From Anisodus tanguticus (taxonomy: Eukaryota; Streptophyta; Magnoliopsida; Solanales; Solanaceae), in the NCBI GenBank assembly GCA_034509755.1, contig CM067547.1:44418859-44482858 (forward strand): a DNA stretch of 64,000 bases, written 5' to 3'. Made by a program: the position numbers and the translations under genes. The notes beneath the pieces were generated by a model. The model did no database searches. It was not told the DNA's origin and saw only the letters and a list, made by a program, of their open reading frames with translations. This document shows, one piece after another, positions 46,400-59,070 of this stretch (positions are counted from its first letter, which is position 1; every line of letters begins with the position of its first letter).

Positions 46400-47241
46400 T
46401 CTTGCCGTCAATAACGTCAAGAACTTCATCTCCATAACCATTGAAATGGAGAGAAAGGGCAGTATACCTCATGGGCGGAACTTTTCAAAATTCACTGTCG
46501 TGTTTATGAGGTAATTGACCATATTCTTCTATCTGAGTCACTGTCGGATACCACTACGGTGGATAAGAAATTATGGTCTTAGATGCTATTGTCCTTCAAT
46601 GGATTTATGGAACAATTTCGAATGATTTTCTTCATACCATCTTAGAACCCAATTCTACGGCTAAACAGGCGTGGGAAAGATTAGAAAATATTTTTCAAGA
46701 TAAAAAAATGTCTAGGGCCGTTTATCTTGAACACCAATTTACAAATATTAAATTGGATTATTTTTCTAACATCTCAGCCTATTGTCAAGAATTAAAAGTA
46801 CTTGCGGACCAACTGTCCAACGTTGGTTCGCCCGTGACAAATCAAAGGTTAGTCCTTCAGTTGATTGTGGGGCTGAATGAACAATATGATGGTGTTGCTA
46901 CGTTCATTCAGCAAAGCAATCTGTTACCTCCCTTTTACGAGGCTCGTTCGAGGTTAATCCTAGAGGAAACGAGGAAGGCAAAACAAGCATCATCGGGCAC
47001 AACCACCGGTGGAACGACTCTCGTCTCTACCAACTCTTTTCCACTAATTTATAGCCCCACAATTCTGGTTCGGGTGGCCAAAATACTTGTCAAAATAATG
47101 GTAGAAAATGGGGTACGAATCGAAATAATAAAGGAAAAAATAATAGTGGAAATGGTCATGGACGGGGCGGAGGACAAACCGCCTGCGGCAGCAGCCAGCC
47201 CAGGCAGTGGCGGGCAGTTTCCAGGCAGTAGCGGCGGATAG
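46400..47241 (+). pseudogene. Copia-4 gag, broken near the start
   Basis: The N-terminal part (NVKNFISITIEME) is followed by a frameshift. From 46573 the frame runs open to 47241 through LQWIYGTISNDFLHTILEPN, AYCQELKVLADQL and QRLVLQLIVGLNEQYDG. The Gly/Asn-rich tail follows, with no clear CCHC knuckle visible. Confidence 0.82.
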
Positions 47242-48549
47242 TGGGGGCAGTACCCACCGTGGGCCTGGGCCCCACAGTGGGTTGCCCCGCCATGCTCATT
47301 CCCGACCTCTTCATGGCCCGACCTCCTCCTTCTTCAAATCGCCAACCCGGTATTCTCGGATCTCGTCCACAACATGCTTTTGCAGCTCAGGCACCATCTT
47401 ATGTCGGATATGCACCCACGAATATTGAACAAGCCATGAGTCATATGAATCTGAATATTCCAGATGAATCGTGGTACATGGATACAGGGGCTACCTTACA
47501 CATGACGTCATCTCAAGGTAATATTTCATCTTATTTTAATACGAGCGGTAATAAAAATATTGTTATCGGCAGTGGGCAGGAAATTCCAATTCGTGGTATT
47601 GGTCAGGTAACGCTACCCTCACCCCACCTACCTTTATGTTTGAAAAATGTCTTACATGCACCAAAATTAATTAAAAACTTGATCTCTGTTAGACGTTTTA
47701 CAACTGACAACAATGTTTCTGTGAATTTTGATCCTTTTGATTTTTCTGTGAAGGATTTTCACACGGGGATGCAGCTCATGAGATGTAATAGCACGGGGGA
47801 CTTATACCCCATCACCTCTGTCTCCAACAACCACGTGGTCAAACCTTCCACCTTTGCGGCCATCTCTCCTAGTATATGGCACAATAGGTTGGGACACCCA
47901 GGGGCACCTGGTTTTAATCAATTTAGGAAGAATAATTTAGTTTCTTGTAATGGACGTTTGGACTCTTTTGTTTGCCAAACCTGTGTGTTTGGTAAACATA
48001 TTAAACTTCTGTTTTCTGCATCTACTACTAATACTGTTATGTCATTTGATATTTTGCATTGTGATTTGTGGACTTCACCCGTATTAAGTGCTACATGTCA
48101 TAAGTACTATTTGTTCATTCTTGATGATTTTTCGATTTTTTTTGTGGACCTTTCCCTTAGGACAAAAATCACAGACCTATAACATTTTGAAACAATTTAG
48201 TGTGTTTATCAAAACTCATTTTGACAAAACCATTAAATGTTTACAATGTGATAATGGGGGAGAATTTATAAATGCTCAATTTCAATTTTTTTGTCAACAA
48301 AATGGGATGTTTGTCCGTATTTCCTGTCCACATACATCTTCTCAAAATGGGAAAGCTGAAAGAAAGATTCGAACAATCAACAATATGACTCGCTCTATCT
48401 TGATGCATTCGTCCACACCACCAAATTTTTGGCATCGTGCTCTTCAAATGGCTACATATCTCTTAAATATTCTTCCTAGTAAACTAATCTCCAATGTGTC
48501 TCCTACTCAGGTATTGTACAACCGTCTTCCCTCGTTTACACATTTATGA
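47241..48549 (+). pseudogene. Copia-4 protease and integrase
   Basis: 47241-48182 carries an intact protease site (WYMDTGATLHMTS), the GAG-pre-integrase finger (IWHNRLGHPG ... CQTCVFGKH) and the start of the integrase core (FDILHCDLWTSP). A frameshift near 48140-48180 leads into 48088-48549, with the remaining core (LQCDNGGEF, SSQNGKAERKIRTINN). Confidence 0.85.
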
Positions 48550-49128
48550 ATTTTTGGGTGTTTGTGTTATCCTTTGTTTTCGTCCACCACCATTCATAAG
48601 CTTCAAGCTCGATCTACTCCTTGTGTGTTTTTGGGGTACCCAAAAAATCATAGGGGATATAAATGCTTTGATATGTCAACATGAAAAATCATTATTTCTC
48701 ATCATGTCATCTTTGATGAATCAACCTTCCCGTTTGCAACATCTTGAGCGGCATCCTCACTTTCATATGATTTTCTGGCGACGGAATTCATCCACTTTTG
48801 AGGTATCATCTAAACTCTCAAAATAACAATTTAGGATCATCACCAACACCTACACCCGTCAACCCCACCACCTTCCCGTAACACACTGGCCCAGCCCAGT
48901 ACTGGGCCTACTACTTTGGCCCAACATATTGAAACCACCCTACCCACTGTTTCGGCCCAAAATCCCAACACCATCCAACGGTCAAACTCCTCAACGGAAC
49001 ATGGAAACCCGTGCAATGCGCGAGATTTTTTTACCTAAACACCATTTTAGCCTAACCACCTCAGTCCAACCCTCACCAATACCAAAAATTCCCAAAGCTG
49101 CCTGATCAGACCGAATTGGAAGGCTGCC

Positions 49129-50628
49129 ATGTTAGATGAATTTACTGCTCTTATTCAAAATAAGACATGGGATTTGGTACAACGACCATCTAATGTGAAC
49201 ATAATTCGATCTATGTGGGTTTTTTGCCATAAAAAGAATTCTGATGGTTCTTTTGCGAGATACAAAGCTCGTCTTGTTGGTGATGGCAGGTCTCAGCAGG
49301 TGGGAGTAGATTGCGGTGAAACATTCAGTCCGGTAGTCAAGCCTGCAACTATCAGGACTGTTCTTAGTCTGGCACTGTCCAAATCATGGCCCATTTATCT
49401 GTTGGATGTCAAGAATGCATTTTTACATGGCCACTTGCAGGAAATGGTATACATGCATCAATCCTTGGGATTCCGCGATCCTGCCCGTCCAGATCATGTA
49501 TGTCTGTTGAGGAAATCATTATATAGTCTGAAATAAGCTCTTCGGGCATGGTATAACAGGTTTGCAGGATTTATTTCCAAATTGGGATTCTCTCACAGCA
49601 AGTCTGATTAGTCTCTCTTTATTTATGGAAAGGGCACTGATGTGGCTTATATACTTCTGTATGTTCATGACATTATCCTCACTGCATCCTCAACTTCACT
49701 TCGCTAGTCCATTATGTCCCTTCTTGCAGCTGAATTTGCAATGAAGGACTTAGGTCCGTTGAATTATTTTCTTGCCATTGATGTCACTTTCTATGCAGGT
49801 GGTTTGTTTCTCAGTCAAAAGAAGTATGCCGAGGAGATACTCCACAAAGCAGGGATGTCTTCATGCACACCTTCCCATACTCCAGTTGACACAAAGGAGA
49901 AGTTGAGCAACGCTTCAGGAACTCCATACAACGACCCTACACATTACCGTAGCCTTGCAGGTGCATTGCAGTATCTGACTTTTACTAGGCCTGATATTTC
50001 ATATGCGGTCCAACAAGTTTGTTTGCACATGCATGATCCGAAGGATGAACATATGGGGGCCCTCAAGAGGATTCTGCGGTATGTTTAGGGTACTCTTCAT
50101 TTCAGACTTCATCTGTATAAGTCCTCCGTCTCGAGTCTTTCTGCCTACACTGATGCAGATTGGGGTGGCTGCCCAGACACACGTCATTCCACTTTAGGCT
50201 ATTGTGTGTTCTTAGGTGACAACCTCATTTCATGGTCCTCCAAACGATAGTCTACACTGTCTCGGTCCAGTGGAGAGGCGGAATACTGAGGGGTGGCAAA
50301 TGTTGTTGCTGAATCATGTTGGCTCCGTAATCTACTATTGGAGCTCCATTGTCCAATTTAAAAGGAAAAAGTGGTCTATTGTGACAATGTGAATGCGATC
50401 TACTTTTCTTGCAATCCTGTTCAGCATCAGCGCACAAAGCACATCGAAATGGATATTTTATTTGTCCGCGAAAAAGTTGCCCGTGGTCTAGTCTGTGTTC
50501 TCCATGTGCCGTCCCGTTATCAGATAGCTGACATCTTTACCAAAGGTTTTCCGTGCGTACTGTTTGATGATTTCAGGGATAGTCTCAGCATCCGAGAACC
50601 TCCGGCTAAGACTGTGGGGGACTGTTAG
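49129..50628 (+). pseudogene. Copia-4 reverse transcriptase and RNase H, broken
   Basis: Frames 49129-49536 (LLDVKNAFLHGHL, LRKSLYSLK), 49714-50088 (AMKDLGPLNYFLAIDV, TFTRPDISYAVQQVC) and 50371-50628 (YCDNVNAIYFS, RTKHIEMDILFV). Stops or frameshifts separate them. The YVDD site is damaged (reads like YVHDI in the broken stretch near 49665). Confidence 0.82.
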
Positions 50629-50804
50629 AGTGATTATGGAAATATCCCATATTATCTCTCTCATTATTATAATTGATATTGTAATTATTGTAATTGTAAT
50701 TAGGATCTTATAATTCAGATAAGGTAGATTAGTTTTCCATTAATCAAGCATAAGATCCATGTAGTATCTTTAGGAGAATATTAATGAAGGAATATCTTCC
50801 TACA
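50623..50804 (+). repeat. Copia-4 3' LTR
   Basis: 182 bp, collinear with the 5' LTR and shorter by about 17 bp because of fewer TAATT-type units. Confidence 0.88.
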
Positions 50805-50809
50805 TTTAA

Positions 50810-51900
50810 CAACAACCTTGTATTAAAACTGGAGTCTGCCTCTTAAATGAGACAAAATTGAAACACATCTCTTATTCAAAATGAAACACATAGGGACAAA
50901 TGTCATACTACAGAAGAAGTTAAATAAAAAATAAATTGGAACCTATATTATTGTTAAGAGATCCATATTTTATACTATCTTTTAGAAATTAATATGGAAA
51001 GATGAAAATTTTAGGACTCACATTCCAAGAGAGATGTACCTGATTACAATTTTTATAGAGGATACGACAAACAAACTAAAGTGATTCAGTATTTTTGTCC
51101 AAATAATAAAAAGTGCACACATAATGCTATTGAGTACAATAGCTCTAAGCAGACAAACTGTCAAATTTCAAAGATGCCCTCAGAATTAAATTAAATGTCA
51201 AGAAGCAGACATATCGATCCTCATTCTAAATTGAATCTTCTTGAATAGTTAGAATTTTTCTTTGATACCATTAATAAAGAGCAAAAATATTTTTATAGGT
51301 CAAACAAATTGATCCTGATATCAGGAAAAGATTTTTATAAATATGGATTTATTTGTTCTAAGGCAAAGTAAGAAATGAAAAGACTTTTTTGCTTGCAGTG
51401 TTCTTTCCTTTTTCTCTGAGTGTGCATTCTCTTGTTGTGAGTCTGTAAAATTTACAGGCCTTTTTCAAACTTCAAATACGAATTTCACCTCAAATTTTTC
51501 TCTTTGTCAATAGTCTTTTTATTCCGAAGGAATACATTTTTTAATGTCTTGTATTTTCAAAATACTACACTACAACAACTTTCTATGTCTTATATTTTTA
51601 AAATATTTTAACTTCCTATCAACATTTAATACTACAACTTCCTATGTCTTCCTATCCCGAAGGAATATATTTTTCAATGTCTTGTATTTTCAAAATACTA
51701 CGACTACTACAACTTTTTATGTATTATATTTTTAAAATATTATAACTTCCTATCAACATTTAATACTACAACTTTCTATGTCTTATATTTTAAAAATATT
51801 ATCACTTCCCGTCAACATTTTTCAATACTACAATTTCCTTTGAACATTTTCTAATGTTCGTCCTTTTGTGAATTTCTTACGTAGTATTTTTTGAAAATAG
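50810..51900. other. AT-rich region with degenerate repeats
   Basis: No gene is seen. 51541-51850 contains tandem, degenerate copies of a unit built on CTTGTATTTTCAAAATACTA and ACTTCCTATCAACATTTAAT. The region may be non-coding leader or flank of the pararetroviral sequence to its right. Confidence 0.5.
51541..51850. repeat. degenerate AT-rich tandem repeats
   Basis: Three to four imperfect copies of a unit of roughly 70-140 bp. The strings TCCCGAAGGAATA and TTTTCAATGTCTTGTATT recur, showing duplication and not simple sequence alone. Confidence 0.6.
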
Positions 51901-52461
51901 GTTAGTCTTTATTCTTTACATTGATGTCTTCCAAATATTTATTTTGTACCGTCAGTTGTTTTGTATCATCACATGAGGTCTTCTTTTCCAAGGAACACTG
52001 TGATTGTGCCTCATTTTATTTTTTCAAACATGTCTTGTCGTGCCATGTGCATGTGCTCCATCACTGTGATTGTTTTGCTATTGTTGTCTTCAACGGCTAG
52101 TCACGTGTCTAGATTATGTAGAGCTACTAATTCAAAATTCATTCATGAGTCATCATCGTCTAGGTCTTGTGCATCGTTGAACAATCTATCACCTTCTTCT
52201 TCTGAACTGTGTACTGGTGATGTCTCAAATTTAGAACTTTTAATTTATTTTTCTGAGATGATCTGGGATCTTCAGTAATCACATGCTTCTCTTTTTTTGC
52301 AAATTTTTTTCTAGAGTAGTTAAGACTATCTTTTCTATTTTTTCATTTTTTTAACACTAAACTTCTTTTCTTAGTTGTTTCTTTTTGAGTGAAGGTCCTA
52401 GGTAATTGTCTTACTTGTGTCTGTGGAGTTTCTGGTGCTGATAATTCAGCTACACTTTTGG

Positions 52462-53292
52462 TTAAGTGTCGGTCAATAACGGATCTGATAAGTCTTTATC
52501 TACTACTATTTGAACCGGATTAGTTGTATCATTATCCGATACAGTAAATTTTTCTGCATTCATTGGGGAATGCACACCTGTCTCATCCATTTTTTGTGGA
52601 GGTGAACTCGGAGAAAAATATTTTTTCTCAAGATGCGTCTGTGCTAATTCATATTTCAAGGCCTATATTCTGCTTTTAATAGCCTTTATCTTGTATTGTA
52701 GTTTCATATTTTCTTCTTGTAGCATCCCATTCCTTTCATTATGCCTTTTGAAACCGTTTTCGATAGAGGTGCAATGATCACAAAAGATAATTTTATTTGT
52801 GTCTTTTGAATGTTATATTGGGGTATTTGGTTGGAGTTATGTTTTAAAGCACGAGATATGTAATAGTTTGGACTGAAAAATTCTCTTGCATAGTCTAATG
52901 CTTCGTTTAAATTGTCAAATTCTTTATAAATGGCACCTAACAATTGATGAACATAGCTTGACACTTCCGATCAAGTTTGAAAAACTTCATTAATTCTTTC
53001 ATGTATTACTGAAAAACACTTAAAATAGTTGTTTTGATTTTAATTTGTAAACTACTGACATAATAAATTTAACACATGCTATAAAATATTTAACATCTTT
53101 TGAATTTTTATTATAAGAAAACCAAAGATTGTCTACAAGACATCTTTGGGGTCTGTCTAAAATACTGTTGGGTGTGTCTTTAAAAGTAATATTTGAAGTT
53201 GGAAAACAGACTAAATTATTTTTTTCGAAAAAAATTCTTTCTAGTGTATCATGGGAAGAAGTCTGAGGTTTAAAGTGTACATTACGTAACAT
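52462..53292 (-). pseudogene. pararetroviral 3' ORF remnant (possible inclusion/transactivator-type protein)
   Basis: Three separated frames (53292-53020, 52964-52704, 52659-52462) lie downstream of the RNase H block, where related viruses place a transactivator or inclusion-body gene. Content is too degraded for a firm call. Confidence 0.4.
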
Positions 53293-53464
53293 TGTCTCAC
53301 TGTAAATGTCTGCGGAAGACGTCTTCTTACTTTTTTTTATCTGAAGTCATTTTTGTCTAAGATTGTCTCTAGCTGGAGTCTGTAGATAAATAACAAAATT
53401 ATTTAATTCTTAAAATTAATTTACTTAATTGATCAACTAGAGTATTATCATTTCCTTTAATATA

Positions 53465-53650
53465 TTAAGATTCTATATTATATATTGATATGGTGTCCAC
53501 AAAATTCAACCATCTTCTTCTACTACTGTTTTTCTCATTTAAATTTTGATTAAATTTTACTATTGCTTTACAATATGTCCTTACTAATATTTCTAGTTTA
53601 TTTAAGATATAATGTCTAAAACTATTTAATATGTATATTACTGCTAGCAT
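53465..53650 (-). pseudogene. pararetroviral RNase H remnant
   Basis: The short frame matches the C-terminal half of a caulimovirid RNase H, including the conserved basic SRRRW stretch. The upstream half is broken. Confidence 0.6.
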
Positions 53651-54179
53651 TTCAGCATCTATACTAATGTTTCCTTCTTCTTTTTTGTGTGTGTATTTTC
53701 CACTTTGGTAGGCACATATCTTTTCTTCTCTTTTGTCACTATATTTACTATGTTTAGTTTTTAATACGGCACCCCATCCTTCAAACTTTTATCTGTTTTT
53801 ATTATTAAATAGTCTGTTTCTAGGGGCATATTTAAATCTGGAATATTTTTTAGTTTTCTTTGATCTTTTATACTAATTTAATATCTTTGATATTAAAATT
53901 TCTTTGTCCCGTAGATCCTGTTTTGACATATAACGGTGCTGCTATTTTTTTAAAAATCTTTGATAAAACTTCTAGTATAATATAATTGCTAAAAAAAATT
54001 GTCATTCTTTTAATTTATTTAATTTGTCTGAAATTTTTAAGGCTTTCTTTGCTATACGACGTTGTAATTTTATTTTTTCTTTTCCTAAAATTACACCTAA
54101 GAAGTTAATGTAAGTTTTACATAATTTCATTTTCTTTTTGTTAATTATTATTCCATTTTCTATAAGTGTCTTAGGAGTT

Positions 54180-54706
54180 CTTTAATATCTTTACTAAATA
54201 CTAGTATATCATCTACATATACTAAAATAAAACTCTTGTATCCTTCAAATATGTTATCCATTTTTCTTTTAAAAATTGATGGACTTATTTTTAATCAAAA
54301 CGGTATTACTAACCATTCAAAATGTCCTTATGGACTAGTAAATATTTTCCATTCTATACTGTTTTGGTGCTTTTTGCTCGCCTTTACAATCAAATTTACT
54401 AAAAATTCTTTTTCCTTGAACTCTATTTATCAATCCTTATTTATCGGGTAACTTGTCTCCATCCATTCTTGTATTATCATTTAATCTTTTGTAATTTATT
54501 AGCATCCTAGCTTTATCTCTAACTATTTCACTATGATTTATTACCACAAATGCTGTTGATCCATGCCTTGATGTAGATCTTCTTATTACTCCTAATTCTA
54601 ACAATTCTTTAATTTTTGTCTTAAAATCTTCTAAGTCTTGATTTGTTGCTTCTATTGATGTAGTTTTAATTATATATTCTGGATTTATTATGTCTAGATT
54701 TTCCAA
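54180..54706 (-). pseudogene. pararetroviral reverse transcriptase remnant
   Basis: 54706-54437 covers the N-terminal reverse transcriptase region. After frameshifts, the catalytic YVDD signature is still readable on the minus strand near 54200-54230. Confidence 0.72.
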
Positions 54707-55910
54707 TGTTTTAAGGGCGTTACTCCTATTATTTCAATTTCATCTAAGATTGTAATGATTTTATTTAGATATTCTTGGTTTTTTTTTTTATTCTTATGTT
54801 TTCTATTCCTTTTTTAAAAGTTATATAATTCTTTATTTACTTCTATTAATGGTATATATTTTTTTCTATTTCATCATAAATGTCTGTTATATCTAGCTCA
54901 TCATATGTATAAGTTATATCTAGTTCATTTAATTTTTTTCTATTAACCTACACCTCGTATCATTTTTTTCATAATTTTTACAACATGATTCTTTTTTGTT
55001 TGTAGGGCTATGTCCACCACGCTTCTTTGGCGTACTTTGATGATTTGATGGTATTAAATGTCAAACTTTCATTGGTATTTTGTCTGTTAGTATTAGTGTA
55101 TGAGTAAGATTTTTGAAGAATGTATTATTAAGCAGCTACCATTATTATGTAATATAAAACTTAATCCTAAAATTAGATCTGTGTTTATGTTTAATTCTCT
55201 CACCTATATTTGTTCTATTTTATATGTTAGTTCAAAATCTGAACATGTATTAATAAAACTGATTTGGGCTTTATCAATATAATGGCTGTAGAAATTATGT
55301 GTTTCGTCTATTTGCATTGCTACTTTTGATCTTTTAATATTTTTATTAATTTTTTTGGTATTATTTTTCATTCATGATACATTTTGTACATCATGTATCT
55401 GTGAGAGCTAATTTTTCTATTTCTATATCTTCAATTCTTATTCTTGCTAACAATTTGATTGCACTAAACTTTTTGTCTTTATCGCAGATTAGTGTATCAT
55501 ATTCCCTAATGTTATTCATTAATTCTTGTTCTACAGGTTCTGTATTATATAGTGGTCCTTCATTTATTTATTTTTTGCCTTTTTCTATCATAAAAATTCT
55601 TCCCAACTCATTTACCCTGTTTTCTAAGGTTGGTATTCTTAACTTTGTAATGTCAGTATCTTTGGTTAAAATTTCCTCTTCTACTTTTATTTCTAAATTT
55701 TCTTCAATACATTTAATGCATCCTTCAAGATAACAATTCTTATATTTGGCTCTATTTGTTTTACTAGGGTACTATTTACATAAGAAGCATTGATTACTCT
55801 TTAATCCTTTTTTTTTTTCAAATTCGTGTATACATTCTTCTGAAATATTAACTAAATTAGTTAAGTCTTCCGTATTCAAATCTTTCAGTCCTATTTCATT
55901 TATAAATGCA

Positions 55911-56339
55911 TTAATTTCTGATTTCGAAGAGTATTTGTTCGTCATCTATTGCTTCCATACTTACTATAGAGTATACGTTTTCATTATCTGACATATATTC
56001 ATCTATATTTATTAAATTTTCTTGAAATTCTTCTATTAACTGGGAATTTCTACTTCTATTATTTATTCGTTTTGGACAAGTGTTTGCTAAATGTTCTATA
56101 CTTCCACAAGTAAAGCATTGAAGTTTATTTATATATGTTCTATATATTCTAACATGTTTGTTTTTATCTAGGTAGGGTTTCTTGGCTGAGGATTTTCTCA
56201 AATAGTATTTCTTTCTTCTATGGGTGGCAAATGGATTGTTTGGGCTGAAGTTGAGCGAGCCAAGATGAGCTGAATCAATAGATGGGTCAATGCCCAACCT
56301 TGTCCAAAGCTTGTTCGGGCTTAAGATGATTTGGGTCAA
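55911..56339 (-). pseudogene. pararetroviral coat-protein segment with CCHC zinc knuckle
   Basis: The frame contains CFTCGSIEHLANTC, a C-x2-C-x4-H-x4-C knuckle followed by basic residues and an acidic tail, typical of the caulimovirid capsid C-terminus. The first ~35 codons of this frame (above about 56220) probably belong to the neighbouring repeat. Confidence 0.7.
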
Positions 56340-56535
56340 AATGAGCTAAATGATGGATCATAACTCAACCAACCCAACTTAACCCACTTTTCAAATATTT
56401 TGAGAAGCTAAAAATAAAAAATATTAAAATTAAAAATAAATAAATTTCAAAACTCAAATAAAAAAAATGAAAAACATTATAAAACAAAAAATTATTTAAA
56501 AAAATTTAATTGAAAAAATTAATAAAAATTTTAAA
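56221..56535. repeat. one end of a hAT-like non-autonomous element (tentative)
   Basis: The sequence TATGGGTGGCAAATGGATTG is like the terminal repeats of common plant hAT MITEs and is followed by AT-rich, A-run sequence. No matching second end is seen before the gypsy integrase at about 56540. Confidence 0.3.
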
Positions 56536-56539
56536 TTTT

Positions 56540-57310
56540 TTACGTCCGGTAGGTGTAGCAACATGTAGGGCAACTGTTCATGCCAACACTTGTAGATTTT
56601 TGGTATCCTAGCAACGCGAAGGGCAACTGTTCATCCCAACACTTACAGTTGTCTGCCATTTTCCTTAATGTCCTCTTGATGTTCTTGTTGGCTGCCTCTA
56701 CAGCTCCGTTCATTTGTGGCCTATAGGCAGTCGAATTCCGATGAGTTATACGAAACTGCTCACAAGTGTCCTTCATCAAATGGCTGTTCAGATTTGCTCC
56801 ATTGTCAGTTATGATTGACTATGGAATGCTGAATCAACATATGGTGTTGTTCCGTACAAAGTCCGCTACCACTTTCTTTGTCACTGACTTGTGAGAAGTA
56901 GCTTCAACCCACTGTGTGAAATAGTCTATGGCAACCAGGATGAAGCAATGTCCGTTGGATGCTGATGGTTCTATGGGCTCGATGTCATCCATTCCCCAAG
57001 CTTCAAATGGCCAAGACGAGCTCGTGACGTTGAGTTCACTTAGTGGGACATTAATTAAATCTTTGTGGATCTTACACTAATGGCATCTTTACACTAATCT
57101 GCTACAATTAGTATCGATAGTCATCCAATAGTAGCCTGCTCTCAAGATCTTCTTGGCTAGGACGAACTCGTTTATGTGAGGTCCACAAGTCCCGATGTGT
57201 ACTTCTTCTAATAATTTTATGGCCTCTGCGGCATCGACACATCTGAGTAGCCCTAGATCGGGCGTCCTCGTGTAGAGTACTCCTTTGTTCAGAAAGAAAC
57301 CATTGGCCAT
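56540..57310 (-). pseudogene. gypsy copy 1 integrase
   Basis: 57310-57089 holds the HHCC zinc-finger region (HIGTCGPHINEFVLAKKILR). After a broken stretch, 56779-56540 holds the C-terminal part of the core (RITHRNSTAYRPQMNGAVEA). The central DDE segment between them is out of frame but recognisable on the minus strand at 56800-57000. Confidence 0.8.
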
Positions 57311-57364
57311 TCTCCTGATGATTTTCTTTTGATTGGTTGTGTTATTCTCGTGATACTCTCCCTT

Positions 57365-57661
57365 TTACAAGTAGGTTCTTATGTCAGTGTACCACAATCT
57401 ACTGTCTCGCTCTGCTTCTACGTGGGAACAATATGCATATTCTTCCCTGATGCTGATCTCTAGCGAGTCTATGTGACTGCTTTTAGGATGTTGTATCATG
57501 GATGCTATAGTTGCAAAGAAATAGGCGAATTCGTTCTGAGCCCTTGGCGTGTGCCGGAACTCAATCTTTCTGAACCTTTTGCATAATCTTTGTGTGAGGT
57601 TCACATACGATAGGATTTTCTCATCCTTAGTGGCACATTCTCCTTGAACCTGGTGAATCAA
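57365..57661 (-). pseudogene. gypsy copy 1 second (archaeal-type) RNase H, C-terminal part
   Basis: The frame reads MIHQVQGECATKDEKI through RFRKIEFRHTPRAQNEFAYF, where intact relatives have the conserved FxDALA end. It sits between reverse transcriptase/RNase H and integrase, the position of the extra RNase H in Tat elements. Confidence 0.72.
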
Positions 57662-58181
57662 CAGATCTGAGTCTCATTTTACCAACAATTCTTGAATATC
57701 TATATTGATGGCCATGCGAAGACCTAGAATGCAGGCTTCGTACTCTGCCATATTATTCGTAAAATTGAAAGTTGAGCTTTGCTACCATTGGGTAAGGCTG
57801 ACCCATTTTTTAGACCAAAATTGCTCTAATTTCTGAACTCTTGTAATTGACTGCACCGTCGAAGAACATTCTCCATTCCGATTAAGTTTCAATCTTGTCT
57901 TCTTCAATTGCCATCACTTCCTTATCCGGGAAATACGTCCTTAGTGGTTCAAACTCTTCGTCGACCGGAGTTTCCGCTAGCAAATCATCCAATGCTTTTA
58001 CTTTGATATCTTTCTAGACCACATACATGATGTCAAATTCGCTTAGAAGCATTTTCCGCTTGGCCAATTTCCCTGACGAAAGATGTACTTTAAAGGATCC
58101 ATCTTGGAAATTAGATGAGTAGTGTAGACTAATAAGTAATGCCTCAGCTTTTGTGCTACCTATGTCAGCACAATGTCTTTT

Positions 58182-58802
58182 TCACCAAGGTGTACCTCGA
58201 CTCGCATGCGGTGAACTTTTTACTGAGATAGTAGATTGCTCGTTCTTTCTTCCTAGTTTCATTGTATTTTGCCAACATGTATCCAAATGCATTCTCCGAT
58301 ACTCACAAATACAGTAACAATGGAATCCCTGGTCTGAAAGGGACCAAGACTGGCGGATTGGAGAGATCTCTTGATAGTATCGAAGGCTTTCTGGCATTCG
58401 TCTGTCCACTTGGTGGGCACATCCTTTTTGAATAGCTTGAGAACGGGCTACATGATTATCGTGGATTGTGCTATGAAACGTCCAATGTAACTCAATCGGT
58501 GGAGACAACTCTTGAATGGCTTTGATGTTCGAGGGATCTAGATCTATGCCCTTGCGACTGACTATGAATCCCAATAATTTTCTAGCAGGCACTCCAAATG
58601 CACTGGCTGGATTTAGCTTCAGATTGAACTTGCAAAGTCTGTCGAAGAACTTCCGCAAGTGCATGATGTGATCTGAGCTTTCCAGTGACTTGATTATGAT
58701 GTCAACCACATAGACTTCTATCCCTTTGTGCATCATGTCATGGAATATGATGGTAATTTCTCTCATATAAGTGGCGCCGACATTCTTAAGGTCGGACGAC
58801 AT
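58182..58802 (-). pseudogene. gypsy copy 1 reverse transcriptase, catalytic site mutated
   Basis: It contains VYVVDIIIKS where the active site should read YVDD or YMDD, so one catalytic Asp is lost. LRKFFDRLCKFNLKLNP and KLLGFIVSRKGIDLDP follow and match copy 2. Confidence 0.82.
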
Positions 58803-59070
58803 TACACTGTAGTGGTATACTCCCCATGGAGTGATAAATGTTGTTTTCTGTGCATCTTCTTCATTTATCAGGATCTAATGGTAACCAACAAAGATGACTA
58901 TAACTCGTTCTTCGTGCAGTTATCGATGAGTATGTATATGTTTGGAAGTGGAAAATTATCTTTGGGACTAGCAATCCATGCAAATTCAAATTCTCCCGTC
59001 CTTTTGAAACGGAAAGATGTTGGTTCTCAACCTCATCTTTGATTCTTGTGCTTAGATCATGTTTGAATTT

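Larger units (their letters stand above)
45832..50804 (+). mobile_element. Copia-4: Ty1/copia retrotransposon
   Basis: LTRs 45832-46030 and 50623-50804 begin TGTTAGAGTGATTATGGAAA and end CTTCCTACA. Perfect target duplication TTTAA (45827-45831 and 50805-50809). Primer binding site TGGTATCAAGAGCC from 46031. The element is about 5.0 kb, with gag-pol in copia order and several frameshifts and stops. Its gag resembles that of Copia-3, so the two belong to the same lineage. Confidence 0.92.
51900..56220 (-). mobile_element. endogenous pararetrovirus (Caulimoviridae, solendovirus-like), degenerate
   Basis: Minus-strand fragments occur in the order of a plant pararetroviral polyprotein: a coat-protein zinc knuckle (56.3-55.9 kb), a reverse transcriptase block (54.7-54.2 kb) and an RNase H block (53.65-53.46 kb), followed by a further ORF region (53.3-52.4 kb). 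There is no integrase and no LTR pair, which fits a caulimovirid and not an LTR retrotransposon. Stops and frameshifts are frequent, so this is a fossil copy. Genus assignment rests on impression only. Confidence 0.72.

Noticed and set aside
51961..52278. Plus-strand Ser-rich open frame of 105 codons with a hydrophobic segment
   Set aside because: It is antisense to the pararetroviral region and shows no domain; likely chance.
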